Positions 36,031 through 47,733 of a DNA stretch of 64,000 nt are shown here, one piece after another. Within the stretch, counting starts at the first letter, position 1; each line of letters starts with the position of its first letter. Below the pieces are notes generated by a model that saw nothing but the letters and a program-made list of their open reading frames with translations, ran no database searches and had not been told where the DNA came from. A program made the translations under genes and the position numbers. The stretch covers positions 5,893,501 through 5,957,500 of the forward strand of contig OX359275.1 in assembly GCA_947179155.2 (NCBI GenBank), in the 5' to 3' direction. This DNA comes from Hedera helix (Eukaryota > Streptophyta > Magnoliopsida > Apiales > Araliaceae).

Positions 36031-36440
36031 TTATTCCTATCAAACAAGTGAATTAAATTATCAGAAGACATGTGAATGAAAACACCAATCCAAAAAGACT
36101 AGTTAGCAGCCGTAAGTTATTGTACCGTGACATGTGAACGTCACTAGAACGTTGTGCCGACAGCCAACTAACGACGCACAACACCACACAACCATTGAAG
36201 AAAAGGGCTGGAGAAAAGAAAAGGACAGGCTATGGTGAGAACCACGTGCTCAATAAAAATTGCAATTCCACAACAAACGCCGACTAAACAATTCAATCAA
36301 ACAGTTGTGAGGAGGACCACTTACTTCAAGATTATTAATTGAATTTGAGTAAAATATAAGGATAAATATAAATACATTATAATTAAATATTATACAAATT
36401 GGATGAGCTTTTGAGATTCATTCTTATCACAGGTAAGAAT

Positions 36441-39005
36441 TGTAAAATCCCAAATTTTATGAAATATAAAATTAAATTTTTTTTATATATATTTTTCCTG
36501 AAACAGTGAGTGGTTAAATTGATAAAATTAAAAGTTAAGAATGTTATATGCAAATTTTATTTTGTCGGACAATATTCGTTTTGTCAGGAAATATTCGGTC
36601 GTACGACGGCGTCGAAATAACTAATCATTAGTGGACCACACAACAAAATATTTGTCGGATATAGAAAATGACAGATGTAACATTTTTAAATAAAAATAGT
36701 CAACGGTGTTATCACTTTCAACTGTTAAAACATCGGTGATAAAAGAATAGTAGCATATGATATTTTATAATATTTTACTGTAACACACGGTATTCTACAG
36801 TAGCACACGGTATTGTATAGTGTCTCATATTATTGATCTGATAACATGATCATTGCACAATATTCATCAATAATTGTTGTTACACAGTATTTTGCATTAT
36901 TGATTCAATAATTGTCATAACACTGTATTTCATATCATTAAAATAATAATTGTTATTGCACTGTATTTTAAAATTATTGAACCTAATAATTGTCACAGTA
37001 GCAAATATACAGTAAATTATATTATTAAATTAATAATTATTAGTAAAATATTTCTTACATTATTGTTTAATTATTGTTGTAGCATTATTTTATTATATAT
37101 GTTGGACCTATAAGAAGAAATAAAAAAAATAAGATAAAATTTTAATTTTTATTATTATTTTGAATAGTAAACATGTGTGGCCCTCCGTGGGGGTCATATG
37201 AGAATTGGAATGGAAATTGAGTTGTTGGAGTTTGGTGAAAGCAGCCAGGCTGCTGCTGCCAAATTTGAATTTTAGGCTGACTTGCAACATGCTAGCTGCT
37301 CTCACCTATCTCATAGTGTTTTTCATTTTCTTATAAATAGTTTGCTCAGCTGAATAGAAAAATCACACCTAAAACATAAAATTTTTCTACAAGTATTTTG
37401 TGAGTTTTCTCTAAGAATAGTAAGGTTACATTGAGTGTTTGTAAACCAAAAGGAGTGCAGGAATTTTTTAAGTGAGTATTTTATTAAAGAGAAGTAATTG
37501 CACAAATACCTATTTCACACGGTATTCACAAATCTTCCTTTAGAAGACTCTTTTTTGAGAAGATTTATTTTGATGTATTATTTCAAAAATTAATTTTGAA
37601 GTTATTCTTTTACACTACAAAAATTTATATTATATAAATAATTTTGATAGTACATAATACATGAGTTATTATATATCTTGAAATTTATATGTGGTAATTA
37701 CTAATTATAATATAAATATATAGGTTGATTAACCTCATTTTTATCAATATCCAGTCACGTGATAAGGTAAGGGGTATCATTCTTTTCATCATCATAAATA
37801 TATATTATTTTCTTTATTAATTGTAAGGGATACCATCTTTTCCATCTTTCATTATTCAAACTTACTACGGTAAGGGATATCATTTCTTTTATACTCTTAA
37901 ACTTACTATGGTAAGTATTGTCCGGTAAAACTTTTGAAATGATTATAATTTTCTTAACAGTTTGGCTTCATTTAATATTATTTCAATTGCACCATCCTAT
38001 TTACGTGAACCTTTCTATTGAACTGTAACCGTTATTCTGAACTGTGGATCTTGAATATCATTTTTGAATTTCACTCCACATTATGTTGACAATTTGAACA
38101 TTATTTGAGTCTGCACAAAGTAAAAATTATAAACTTTCGATATTTATTGTTTATCCTGTTTCTTCTGTTCATTATTAATATCTCTGTTATTATTCTAATA
38201 ATCAAGAATCAAATTGTTGTTGATATCTGTGACCTGGGGCACAGATTGGATAAAGGTGTTGATAGGTTAAAGGTGATATATTTGATGATGTGTCTTTTAA
38301 GACACGTGGTGAATGTTCTCTTTGGCCTGGGGCAAAGATGAACTGTTGTTTGGTATAATTATGACCAAAGGCTGTAGACTGGTATAATCATGACCGTTGG
38401 TGCTATATTGAATATCTTTGGCCCGTAGTGCAAAGATGAACTATTGACTTGCATGATTATGACCTTGAATTGTGAAATTGTATTATCATGGCCAGTGGTG
38501 TTTCGGATGATAAAAGTTGATGATGTTTTTCTTAAAAAGAGAAGCGAGTGGACATCATGGTCCATATAATTTTTCTAATGGTTGTTATTCTGCTACAATT
38601 ATTGATCTAAACTTTGTTTAAGAACTTAACTGCAGTTGTTGAATTAAAACTTGTTGTTTAAATTATTCTATCAAAAACTCAACTGTTGAAGGCTAAAGAT
38701 AATTTATTTGTCATTATCTTAGTCATGATATTATTTACTGGGCTATTTGAGCTCACCATTTCCTTTTGTTCAATTATTTTTCAACAGCAGATGAGAGAGT
38801 AGCTGGGTCTAGTCGGGGGATGGAGTGAAGGTTCGAGTTGTAGTTGTATTAGTCTTCATAAGTTATAAAATATGTGACAATAATAATGAAGGCTTAGTTG
38901 TGTACTATTTGAATACTGTATTGTGGTATGTTGTATTGTAATAGTTGTTGTGTATTTTGACAACTCAAGTTTGGGCTGTGTGGGCCCAGATTTGGGGGTG
39001 TCACA
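36441..39005 (+). repeat. 5' LTR (2,565 bp) of the gypsy element
   Basis: Begins TGTAAAATCCCAAATTTTATG and ends GGGGGTGTCACA. A TATA-like ATAAATAG sits near 37333, followed by a leader-like region, so this is where element transcription would be expected to begin. Confidence 0.92.
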
Positions 39006-39204
39006 GTTGGCATCAGAGCTTAGGGATATGGTCTTAAATGGAGATCTGGGGTTAGAATTAGGAGGGGAGAAACGAATAGAATCAGTCACTAGTGTGTCCT
39101 ACTTAAATTTGATTTTGTTATCTAATGAGTCGATTTGAATATAGGGGCAGAAAGTGATGAGTCAATTTGTTTAACTAACATTTATTTTGTGACCATAGTT
39201 AAGT

Positions 39205-40300
39205 ATGACATCTGGAAATCAGGAAGTTAACTATGGAATGCCTGAAGCCAATGTAGCTGAGAATCAAGAGGCCACAAACAATCCTCTTGCCAACTCAGAA
39301 AATAATGTCCCTGATAACATGATGAACGATGGATTCTTTAAAAATTTTATGCAGTTCATGCAAAATCAGGCAAGAGAAAATCCAGTCAACAATAACGGAA
39401 GAAATGTTGGTAATTTGAGGACGGTCACTGTCAAACAATTTAAAGAATTAGGACCACTTGAATTCCTCGGGAAGCCTGACCCACTCAAAGCGAAGGCATG
39501 ACTGAAGCAGATGACAAAAATATTTGATATCTTACAATGTGCTGATGATCAGAAGATGTTATTCACCACTTTTATGTTACAAGGTGAGGCAGACCATTGG
39601 TGGGAAGCGGTAAAACGTATCCACCCTTCAGCACTCGAGATGTCTTGGACAGAATTTCAAGAGTTGTTTAACGAAAAGTACTTTTAAGAAATCATCCGCC
39701 ATATGAAGGAGGTGAAGTTTATAAAACTAGAGCAGGAAAATATGACAGTCTCATAATATAAAGTTAAGTTTGCCGAGTTATCTCGTTTTGCCACCTATCT
39801 AGTGGATGACGAAGCACGAATGAGTCGGATGTTCTTACGAGGTTTGAGATTCAAAATTTATCAACAACTTAGCTCTCATAAATTTAATTTGTATTCAGAT
39901 GTTGTGGATATGGCTCAAAGGGTAGAGCAAACAGATGAAATATTGCAACCAAAAGTCAATGATCAACATAGAGAGAGAAATGACAACAACCACAGGAACG
40001 AGAACCCTATAAGAGGTAACCAGTACTTTGGTGGTAATCCAGCATCGAATAACAGAAGAGGAGAATCCAATGGGAACAATTTCAAGAGGAAGGATCCCAT
40101 AATGATTATGGAAGGGCACTGGTACCAGTACCAGCACTGACACCAATTTCAAGGGGAGGAGATCGACCACCGGTAAGATGCTACAGGTGTGGTCAGGAGG
40201 GTCATATCAGCCCAAACTGTACTGAGCAATCCAAGTTATGCTACAGTTGTGGGAAGGAGGGTCATGTTGCTCGATTTTGTCCTGTTACAAAATCAAGTCC
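39205..40300 (+). pseudogene. Gypsy gag with two CCHC zinc knuckles, broken
   Basis: ATG at 39205. The retrotransposon gag domain is recognisable from KQFKELGPLEFLGKPDP through GEADHWWEAVKRIHP and YLVDDEARMSRMFLRGL. Two zinc knuckles lie at about 40175-40290 (CYRCGQEGHISPNC and CYSCGKEGHVARFC). Stops: TGA 39499, TAA near 39685 and near 39754. A frameshift lies near 40140, before the zinc knuckles. Confidence 0.88.
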
Positions 40301-41030
40301 AGTTGCAATGATGATACCAAAAGCTAGCACGGATAAGGAAAAATATGTAGTTCAAGGGAGAGCTTTTGTTGTGACATCCCAAATGGCACGAAACTCGAAC
40401 GAAGTGATAACCGGTAAGTTATTCATAAATTTTCGTGAAATCTATTCCCTGTTAGATACTGGTTCTACCTATTCTTTTATCTCACCTACGTGTGCTCAAT
40501 GATTAAACTTAACTCCTGAAAGCTTAGACTTTGACTTATTAGTTGAAACCCCATTAGGAGAAATGACTATTACATCTACTGTATATAAATCTTGTCTAAT
40601 TCAAATCAACAACCTCACATTACCCGTTGACCTTATTTCTTTAGCAATACATGAATTTGATGTGATTTTTGGAATTGATTGGTTGACTACCCATCATACT
40701 AAAATTGATTGTTTTTATAAGATTATTAGTTTTGATATTCCTAATCAACCTGTCATGCAAATTCAAGCAACTAAATCAATGAAATCTATAACTATTATTT
40801 CTAACTATAAAGTCATTCGTTTATTGAAAAACGGATGTCAAGCCTTTTTAGCTCATGTTACTGATTTGAACAAAAATACATCAAACTTGAATGATATTCT
40901 TATTGTTAATGAGTTTTCTGACATTTTTCCTGAAGAACTTCCTAGCTTACCCCCAAACCGAGAAATTGAATTCTGTATTGATCTTGAACCCGGTACTAAG
41001 CCATTTCCAAAGTCCCATACCGAATGACTC
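40301..41030 (+). pseudogene. Gypsy aspartic protease and spacer, broken
   Basis: Active-site motif LLDTGSTYSFIS at about 40450-40485, so the catalytic DTG is intact. The downstream core FDVIFGIDWLTTHH, with the ending EFSDIFPEELPSLPP before RT, is characteristic of gypsy elements. A TGA at 40500 (after PTCAQ) and a frameshift near 41020, just before RT, break it. Confidence 0.88.
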
Positions 41031-41790
41031 CCATTGAACTTCAAGAGTTAAAAGTCCAACTACAAGAATTGTTGGATACTGGTTTCATTCGTCCGAGTGC
41101 ATCACCTTGGGGTGCGCCTATTCTATTTGTGAAGAAGAAAGACGGGAGTATGAGATTGTGCATTGACTACCGAGAATTGAATCATGTCACCATAAAAAAC
41201 AGGTATCCGTTACCTTGGATTGATGACATGTTCGATTAATTATAGGGTGCCCAACATTTGATCTCTGCTATGGATATCATCAGTTGAAGGTTAAAGCTGA
41301 GGACATTCCAAATACTGCTTTCAGAACTCGTTATAGGCATTATGAGTTCTTAGTCATGCATTTTGGACTAACCAATGCTCCTGCAGCTTTCATGGACATA
41401 ATAAACTGAATATTCAAAGAATATTTGGATCATTTTGTGGTTGTCTTTATTGATGACATCCTCATATACTCCAAGAGTTGCGAGGATCATGAACAATACC
41501 TGAGATTGATCCTCCAAAAACTTCGCGAAAATAAACTATATGCCAAATTGAAGAAATTTGAGTTTTGGCTTGAGGAAGTCATGCTCCTTGGACATGTAAT
41601 TTCAAAACAGGGAATATCGGTTGACCCTGCAAAGATTGAAGCAATACTAAATTGGAAACAATTTAAGACAGTAATGGAAGTTCAAAGCTTTCTGGCCCTA
41701 GCTGGTTATTATCGGAGATTCATAGAAGGATTTTCTCGAATCGCCACTCCATTAATTCAGCTTACTCGAAAAAGCACCAAATTTGTATAG
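41024..41790 (+). pseudogene. Gypsy reverse transcriptase, broken
   Basis: Contains SPWGAPILFVKKKDGSMR, LCIDYRELN, FGLTNAPAAFM and the catalytic FIDDILIYSK (about 41440-41475). Then come LGHVISKQGISVDP and FLALAGYYRRFI. Stops are near 41237, 41243 and at 41407, with a small gap or frameshift near 41270. The segment 41024-41239 is open, followed by the palm domain at 41425-41790. Confidence 0.92.
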
Positions 41791-42250
41791 AGCGAGGAAT
41801 GCGAGAAAAGTTTCCAAGAACTCAAGAGAAGACCTTTTTCAGCTCATGTTCTGACCATATCATCATGATCGAGAGAATTTGTTATCTACAACAATGCTTC
41901 AAGAAAAGGTCTAGGTTGTGTTCTTATGCAACATGGAAAGGTTATAGCCTATGCCTCTCGACAACTCAAAGATTATAAAAAAAATTACCCTACTCATGAT
42001 CTAGAGTTGGCAGCGGTCGTTTTCGCGTTGAAGTTCTGGAGACACTACTTGTACGGAGAAAAAATGGATATCTATACGGATCATAAAAGCCTCAAGTATT
42101 TCTTCACTCAGAAGGAACTCAACATGCAACAACAATGTTGGCTTGAGCTGTTGAAGTATTATGATCACAACATCTAGTATCATCCGGGAAAGACAAACGT
42201 TGTAGCTGACGCTTTGAGCAGAAGATCTTATGCGAGTACAAGTGCATTGC
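41791..42250 (+). pseudogene. Gypsy RNase H, broken
   Basis: Follows RT after a TAG at 41788. Contains VIYNNASRKGLGCVLMQ, where the first catalytic Asp of the usual (S)DAS block is replaced by Asn. Then ASRQLKDYKKNYPTHDLEL, YTDHKSLKYFF and VADALSRRS. A TAG at 42175 replaces the Gln of the usual IQYHPGK block. Confidence 0.88.
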
Positions 42251-42330
42251 TGACAACACAAAAGCATATTTTGTATGGTTTACAAAAGATGGAGATAAAG
42301 CTAAAGATACCAGGGACCCACTAGAAGATT

Positions 42331-43480
42331 GTGCACGTGCGAGTAGAACCGGCTTTAATCGATAAAATTAAAGCTACTCAAGCTACTGATCCGAAACTGA
42401 TGAACATGATGAAGAAAGTACAAGAATGTGCTATTCTCGAAGTAAGAATCGACAAGCAAGGAATACTTCGAGTCAACTCTCGACTCTGTGTTCCTAACGA
42501 TCCTGAATTGAAGTATAAAATCATGAAAGAGGAACATAACACGTCATTTGTAATCCACCTAGGAGGTACCAAGATGTATTGTGATCTTCGACATATATTT
42601 TGGTAGAACAATATGAAAAGGGAGATTGCATAGTTTATCTCAAGGTGCCTAACTTGTCAACGTGTCAAGGCAGAGCATCAAATGCCTAAGGGTCTATTAC
42701 AACCACTTGAGGTTCCCGAATGGAAGTGGGAACACATCAATATGGACTTCATGACGGATCTTCCCAAGGTTTCTCAAGGCTTAGATGCAATTTGGGTCAT
42801 CATAGATAGATTGACCAAATCAGCTCATTTCTTACTTATACGAGAAAACTTTTCACTTGAGCGTCTTGCTAGTATATACATAAATGAGATTGTGAGATTG
42901 CATGGCATACCAGTTTCCATAGTTTCTGATCGAGATCCTAGATGCACTTCACACTTTTGGATCAGTCTACAAAAAGTTATGGACACTGAACTACGTTTTA
43001 GTTCTGCATATTATCCTCAAACGGAAAGACAATCGGAAAGGACGATCCAGACCCTTAAAAATCTTTTGAGACTTTGCGTACTAGGCTTCAAAGGAAGTCG
43101 GGATAAGTACTTGCCATTGGTTGAATTTTCCTACAGCAACAGTTACCAAGCAAGTATAGGCATGACTCCATTCGAGGCTTTATATGGACGCAAGTGTCAC
43201 TCTACAGTTTGTTGGAATGAGGCAGGAGAAGCAAAACTGTTGGGACCTGAGTTAGTACGTTTGACAATAGAAAAGATCCAAATGATCCGACAAGGAATAC
43301 AGACCGCACAAGAATGACAAAAGAGTTATGCTAATCTTCATCGAAGGAATGAAAGTTTCAACATTGGAGACCATGTATTTTTACGTGTTTTCCCATGGAA
43401 AAGAGTTACGAGATTCGAAAAGAAAGGAAAGCTTAACCCTCGATTTATTGGCCTATTTGAAATCCTCGATTGATTAGGAA
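42331..43480 (+). pseudogene. Gypsy integrase, broken
   Basis: Zinc finger region with H.GGTKMY and CLTCQRVKAEHQ. Catalytic Asp in NMDFMTDLP, Asp in VSDRDPRCTS and Glu in QSERTIQTLKNLLR are all present. The GPY-like region FLRVFPWKRVTRFEKKGKLN follows. Stops: TAG at about 42604 and 42631, TGA at 43315 and 43471. Confidence 0.9.
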
Positions 43481-43482
43481 CC

Positions 43483-43833
43483 GTGGCCTACAGACTAGCT
43501 TTACCACCAAGTATGTCCAGCATCCATAACGTTTTTCACATATCTATGTTACGTAAATATGTGAAGGACCCAAACCACGTCATTGAGTTAGAACCGGACG
43601 TTATAGTAGAGGGTTTAACGTACAAGGAGGTACCTGTTAAGATCCTAGATAAGAAGGAGCAGATCCTATGCTCAAAGGTTATACCTCAAGTCAAGGTTTT
43701 ATGGAGAAACCAAGATACTGAGGAAATGACCTGGGAGCTAGAATCTGAGATGAAATCTAAGTATCTTTACCTCTTCGAAATGCTAGGTACGTCAATTTTG
43801 GAGACAAAATTTCATAAGGAGGGGATGTTGTAA
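43483..43833 (+). pseudogene. Gypsy integrase C-terminus with chromodomain-like tail
   Basis: The frame contains VFHISMLRKYVKDP then KILDKKEQILCSKVIPQVKVLW and ETKFH at the end. The VLW followed by ATWE-like (here MTWE) pattern is that of the chromodomain-like tail of plant Tekay/Del elements. It continues the integrase after the TGA at 43471. Confidence 0.8.
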
Positions 43834-44653
43834 GACCCCGAATTTTATGAAATACAAAATTTAATTTTTCTTCATATATATTTTTCTTGAAACAGTAAGT
43901 GGTTAAATTGATAAAGTTAAAAGTTAAGGATGTTATGTGCAAATTTTATTTTGTCGGACAATATTCGTTTTGTCGGAGAATATTTGGTCGTACGACGACG
44001 CCGAAATAACTAATCATTGGTGGACCCCATAATGGAATATTTGTCAGATATAGAAAATGACATATGTTACCTTTTTAAATAAAAATAGTCAACGATGTTA
44101 TCACTTTCAACTGTTAAAATACCGATGATAAAAGAATAGTAGCATATGATATTTTATGGTATTTTACTGTAGCACACAGTATTCTACAGTAGCACACGAT
44201 ATTGCACAGTGTCTCATATTATTGATCTGATAACATGGTCATTGCACAATATTCATCAATAATTGTTGTTACATAGTATTTTGCATTATTGATTCAATAA
44301 TTGTTTTAACACTGTATTTTATATCATTAAAATAATAATTGTTAGTGCACTGTATTTTAAAATTATTAAACCTAATAATTATCACAATAGCAAATATACA
44401 GTAAATTATATTATTAACTTAATAATTATTAGTAAAATATTTCTTACATTATTGTTGTAGCATTATTTTATTATATATTTTGGACCCACAGGAAGAAATA
44501 AAAAAAATTAATTTTTATTATTATTTTGAATAGTAAACATGTGGGGGCCTCTGTGGGGGCCACATGAGAATTGGAATGAAATTTGAGTTGCTGGAGTTTG
44601 GTGAAAGCAGTTAGGCTGTTACTGCCAAATTTGAATTTCAGGTTGGCGTGCAG
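43829..44653 (+). repeat. 3' LTR of the gypsy element, first part
   Basis: Begins TGTAAGACCCCGAATTTTATG and is collinear with 36441 onward. It is cut at 44653 by the inverted solo LTR. Confidence 0.9.
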
Positions 44654-47600
44654 TGTGACGCCCCCAAATCTAGGCCTACACAGCCCAAACTTGAGTCGTC
44701 AAAAGACTACAACAAAATTATTACAACAAAGCACAACGTACAACAATACAGTGTATAATAATACACAACTAAGTCTTCACTATTATTGCCACACTATTTT
44801 ACAACACGTGAAGATGGTAATAACTATCCCTCGGACTCTTACTCAATTCCCCGGCTAGACCCAGCTACATTCTCATCTCCTGTTGAAAAACAATGGAACA
44901 AAAGAAAGGGTGAGCTCAAATAGCCCAGTAAAATATGTCATGACTAAGATAATGACGAATAAATTATCATTAGCCTTCAACAGTTGAGTTCTTGATAGAA
45001 TACAATAGACTACAAAGTTTATATCAAAAACTGCAGTTAAATTCTTGAACAATGTTTAGATCAATAATAGCAGCGGAATGAGCAATCTATTAGAAGAATA
45101 ATGCAGACTATAATGTCCACTCGGTTCTCTTTTTAGGAAAAACATCATCAACTTTTATCATCTGAAATACCATTAGTCATGATAATACAATTTCACAGTT
45201 CCTGATCATAATCATGCATATCAACAGTTCATCTTTGCACTACGGGCCAAAGATATTCAATATAGCACCAGCGGTCATGATTATACCAGATTCAGCCTTT
45301 GGTCATAATCATACCAATCAACAGTTCATCTTTGCACTACGGCCAAAGAGAACATTCACCACGTGCCATAAAAGACACCGAACAGATGTATCGCCTTTAA
45401 CCTAGTATATCGCCTTTAACCTATCATCTGTTCAACAATTATATCACATCTGTGCCCCCGACCACAGATATTCACAACAAATTAATTCTTGAAGATTAAT
45501 AACAGTGATACGAATGATGAACAGAAGAAACAAGATAAACAATAAGTATCGGAACTTCACTTTGTGCAGATTCAAATAATGTCCAAATTGTCAACATGAT
45601 GTGGAGTGAAATTTAAAAATAATATTCAAAATCCACAGTTCAGAATAACGGTTACAGTTCAATAGAAAGGTTCACGTAAATAGGAAGGTTCAGTTGAAAT
45701 AATGAAGTTCAACTATTATGGAACATATAATATTTTCAGGAATTATAGAAGCAATAGTTCCATAATAAGTTTCGATTTAGGAGTATGAAAGAAAATAATA
45801 TCCCTTACCGTAGCAGGTTTGATTAACAAAAGGTGAAGGAAATTAATATACCTTACCATAGTAAGTTTGAATAATGGAAGATGAAAAAGATGGTATTCTT
45901 TACGAGTATAAAGGAAAATGATATCTCTTACGAATATGAAAGAAAATGATATTACAAACGAATATGGAATAAAAGTGTCATGTGATAATTCGTGTAGACA
46001 AATTATTTCCACACGAGACAAATAAAAAGGGTTATTCACCAACAGACGGTAATCCGCACCGTAAGGTTATTCCCATCAATTTGAATACGAAGAGTTATTC
46101 ACCAAACAGGCGGTAATCCGCGCCGTAAGATTATTCTCAGAGATTAATAAGGAATGAATACAAAAGGTTATTCACCAACAGGCGGTAATCCGCGCCGTGA
46201 GGTTATTCCCACAATTTAATTCATGAAAATAAATGGCACAAGAAATAAACGATATTATTTTCGAGAATCAAAGAATGATAATTCCTTACCGTGGTAAGTT
46301 TAAATAATAGAATATGAAAGAAAATGATATTCCTTATCGCAATAAATTTAAGAATGTGAAAAGAATAATATTCCTTACCTTAACACGTGACTGGATATTG
46401 ATTTAAATGAGGTTGATCAACTTATATTTTTATAATAAAATTAGTAATTACCACATATAAATTTCGAAGTGTATGATAACTCGTATAATATGAATTATCA
46501 AAATTATATATATTTAACATAATTTTTGTAGTATAATATAACTACTTTTAAATAGTTTTAAAAATAATATTCCAAAATAAATCTTCCAAAGAAAGCTTTT
46601 AAAAAAGAATCTTCTTAAAGAAGAGTCTTCTAAAGGAAGATTTGTGAATACCGTGAAAAATAGGAATTTATGAAATTATTACTCTTTAATAAAAGACTTA
46701 CTTGAAAAATTTCTGCATTCCTTTTGGCTTTCAAACACTCAAAATAACCTTACTATTCTCAGAGAAAATTCATAAAATTCTTATAGAAAAATTTTATGTT
46801 TTAAGTGTGATTTTTCTATTCAGCTGAGCAAGCTATTTATAGGAAAAATAAGTTACTATGCGGTAGGTGAGCAGCACGCCAGTGCTGAATTGCAGCAGCA
46901 GCCGTCTGGCTGCTTTCTCTTCATTTCACCTAACATCTGCAACATTTTACATGCTTAAATCTCATGTGGCCCCCACATAGGGTCCACATGTTACTATTCA
47001 CATAATAATTAATTAATATTTTTTTTTTACATTTATTTATTTTATTTTATTTTTCTTCCTATAGGTCCTGCATATTAAATAAAATAATGCTACAACAATA
47101 ATGTAATAAACACGTTACAAATTATTATTAATTTAACAACATAAATTACTGTGTATTTGCTACTGTGACAATTATTTGGTTCAATAATTTTAAAAACAGT
47201 GCAGCAACAATTATTGAGTCAATGATATGAAATACAGTGTAATGACAATTATTGAATCAATAATGCAAAATACTGTGCAACAACAATTATTGAATTGATA
47301 ACATAAAATATTATGCAGCGACAATTATTGATGAAATGATGTGCAACAGTTACGGTGTCAATTATCAGCTCAATAATATAAGACACTGTGCAATACCGTG
47401 TGCTACTGAAAATACCATAAACTACCGTATGCTACTATTCTTTTATCACCGGTATTTTAACAGTTTCGTTGACTATTTTTATTTAAAAATGTTATTTCTG
47501 TCGTTTTCTATATCCGACAAATATTCCGTTGTGGGGTCCACCAATAATTTGTTATTTCGGCGCCGTCGTACGGCACGAATATTCCCCGACAAAGCGAATA

Positions 47601-47733
47601 TTGTCCGACAAAATAAAATTTGCACATAACATCTTTAACTTTCAATTTTGTTAATTTAACCACTTACTGTTTCAGGAAAAATATATACGAAGAAAAATTA
47701 AATTTTATATTTCATAAAATTCGGGGTTTTACA
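44654..47733 (-). mobile_element. Solo LTR of the same gypsy family, inverted, inside the 3' LTR
   Basis: Starts TGTGACGCCCCCAAATCTAGG (the complement of the LTR end) and finishes CGGGGTTTTACA (the complement of the LTR start). It is a complete LTR in reverse orientation with no internal region. Flanks TGCAG (44649-44653) and TGCAA (47734-47738) make a 5-bp duplication with one mismatch. At 3,080 bases it is about 500 longer than the host LTRs, partly because of the tandem repeats at 46030-46210. Confidence 0.9.
46030..46210. repeat. Three tandem ~65-70-bp repeats in the solo LTR
   Basis: The block GTTATTCACCAACAGRCGG continuing with TAATCCGCRCCGTAAGGTTATTC starts at 46031, 46094 and 46168. 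Not found in the other LTR copies in the window. Confidence 0.85.

Larger units (their letters stand above)
30396..36440. other. AT-rich spacer without a recognisable gene
   Basis: No frame shows a protein domain or codon pattern that I would call coding. The spacer contains the small repeats listed separately. Around 32330-32560 the base composition is more even and a CTATATATGACC sequence precedes a CT-rich leader-like stretch. This could be a promoter relic or an unannotated RNA, but no product can be named. Confidence 0.5.
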
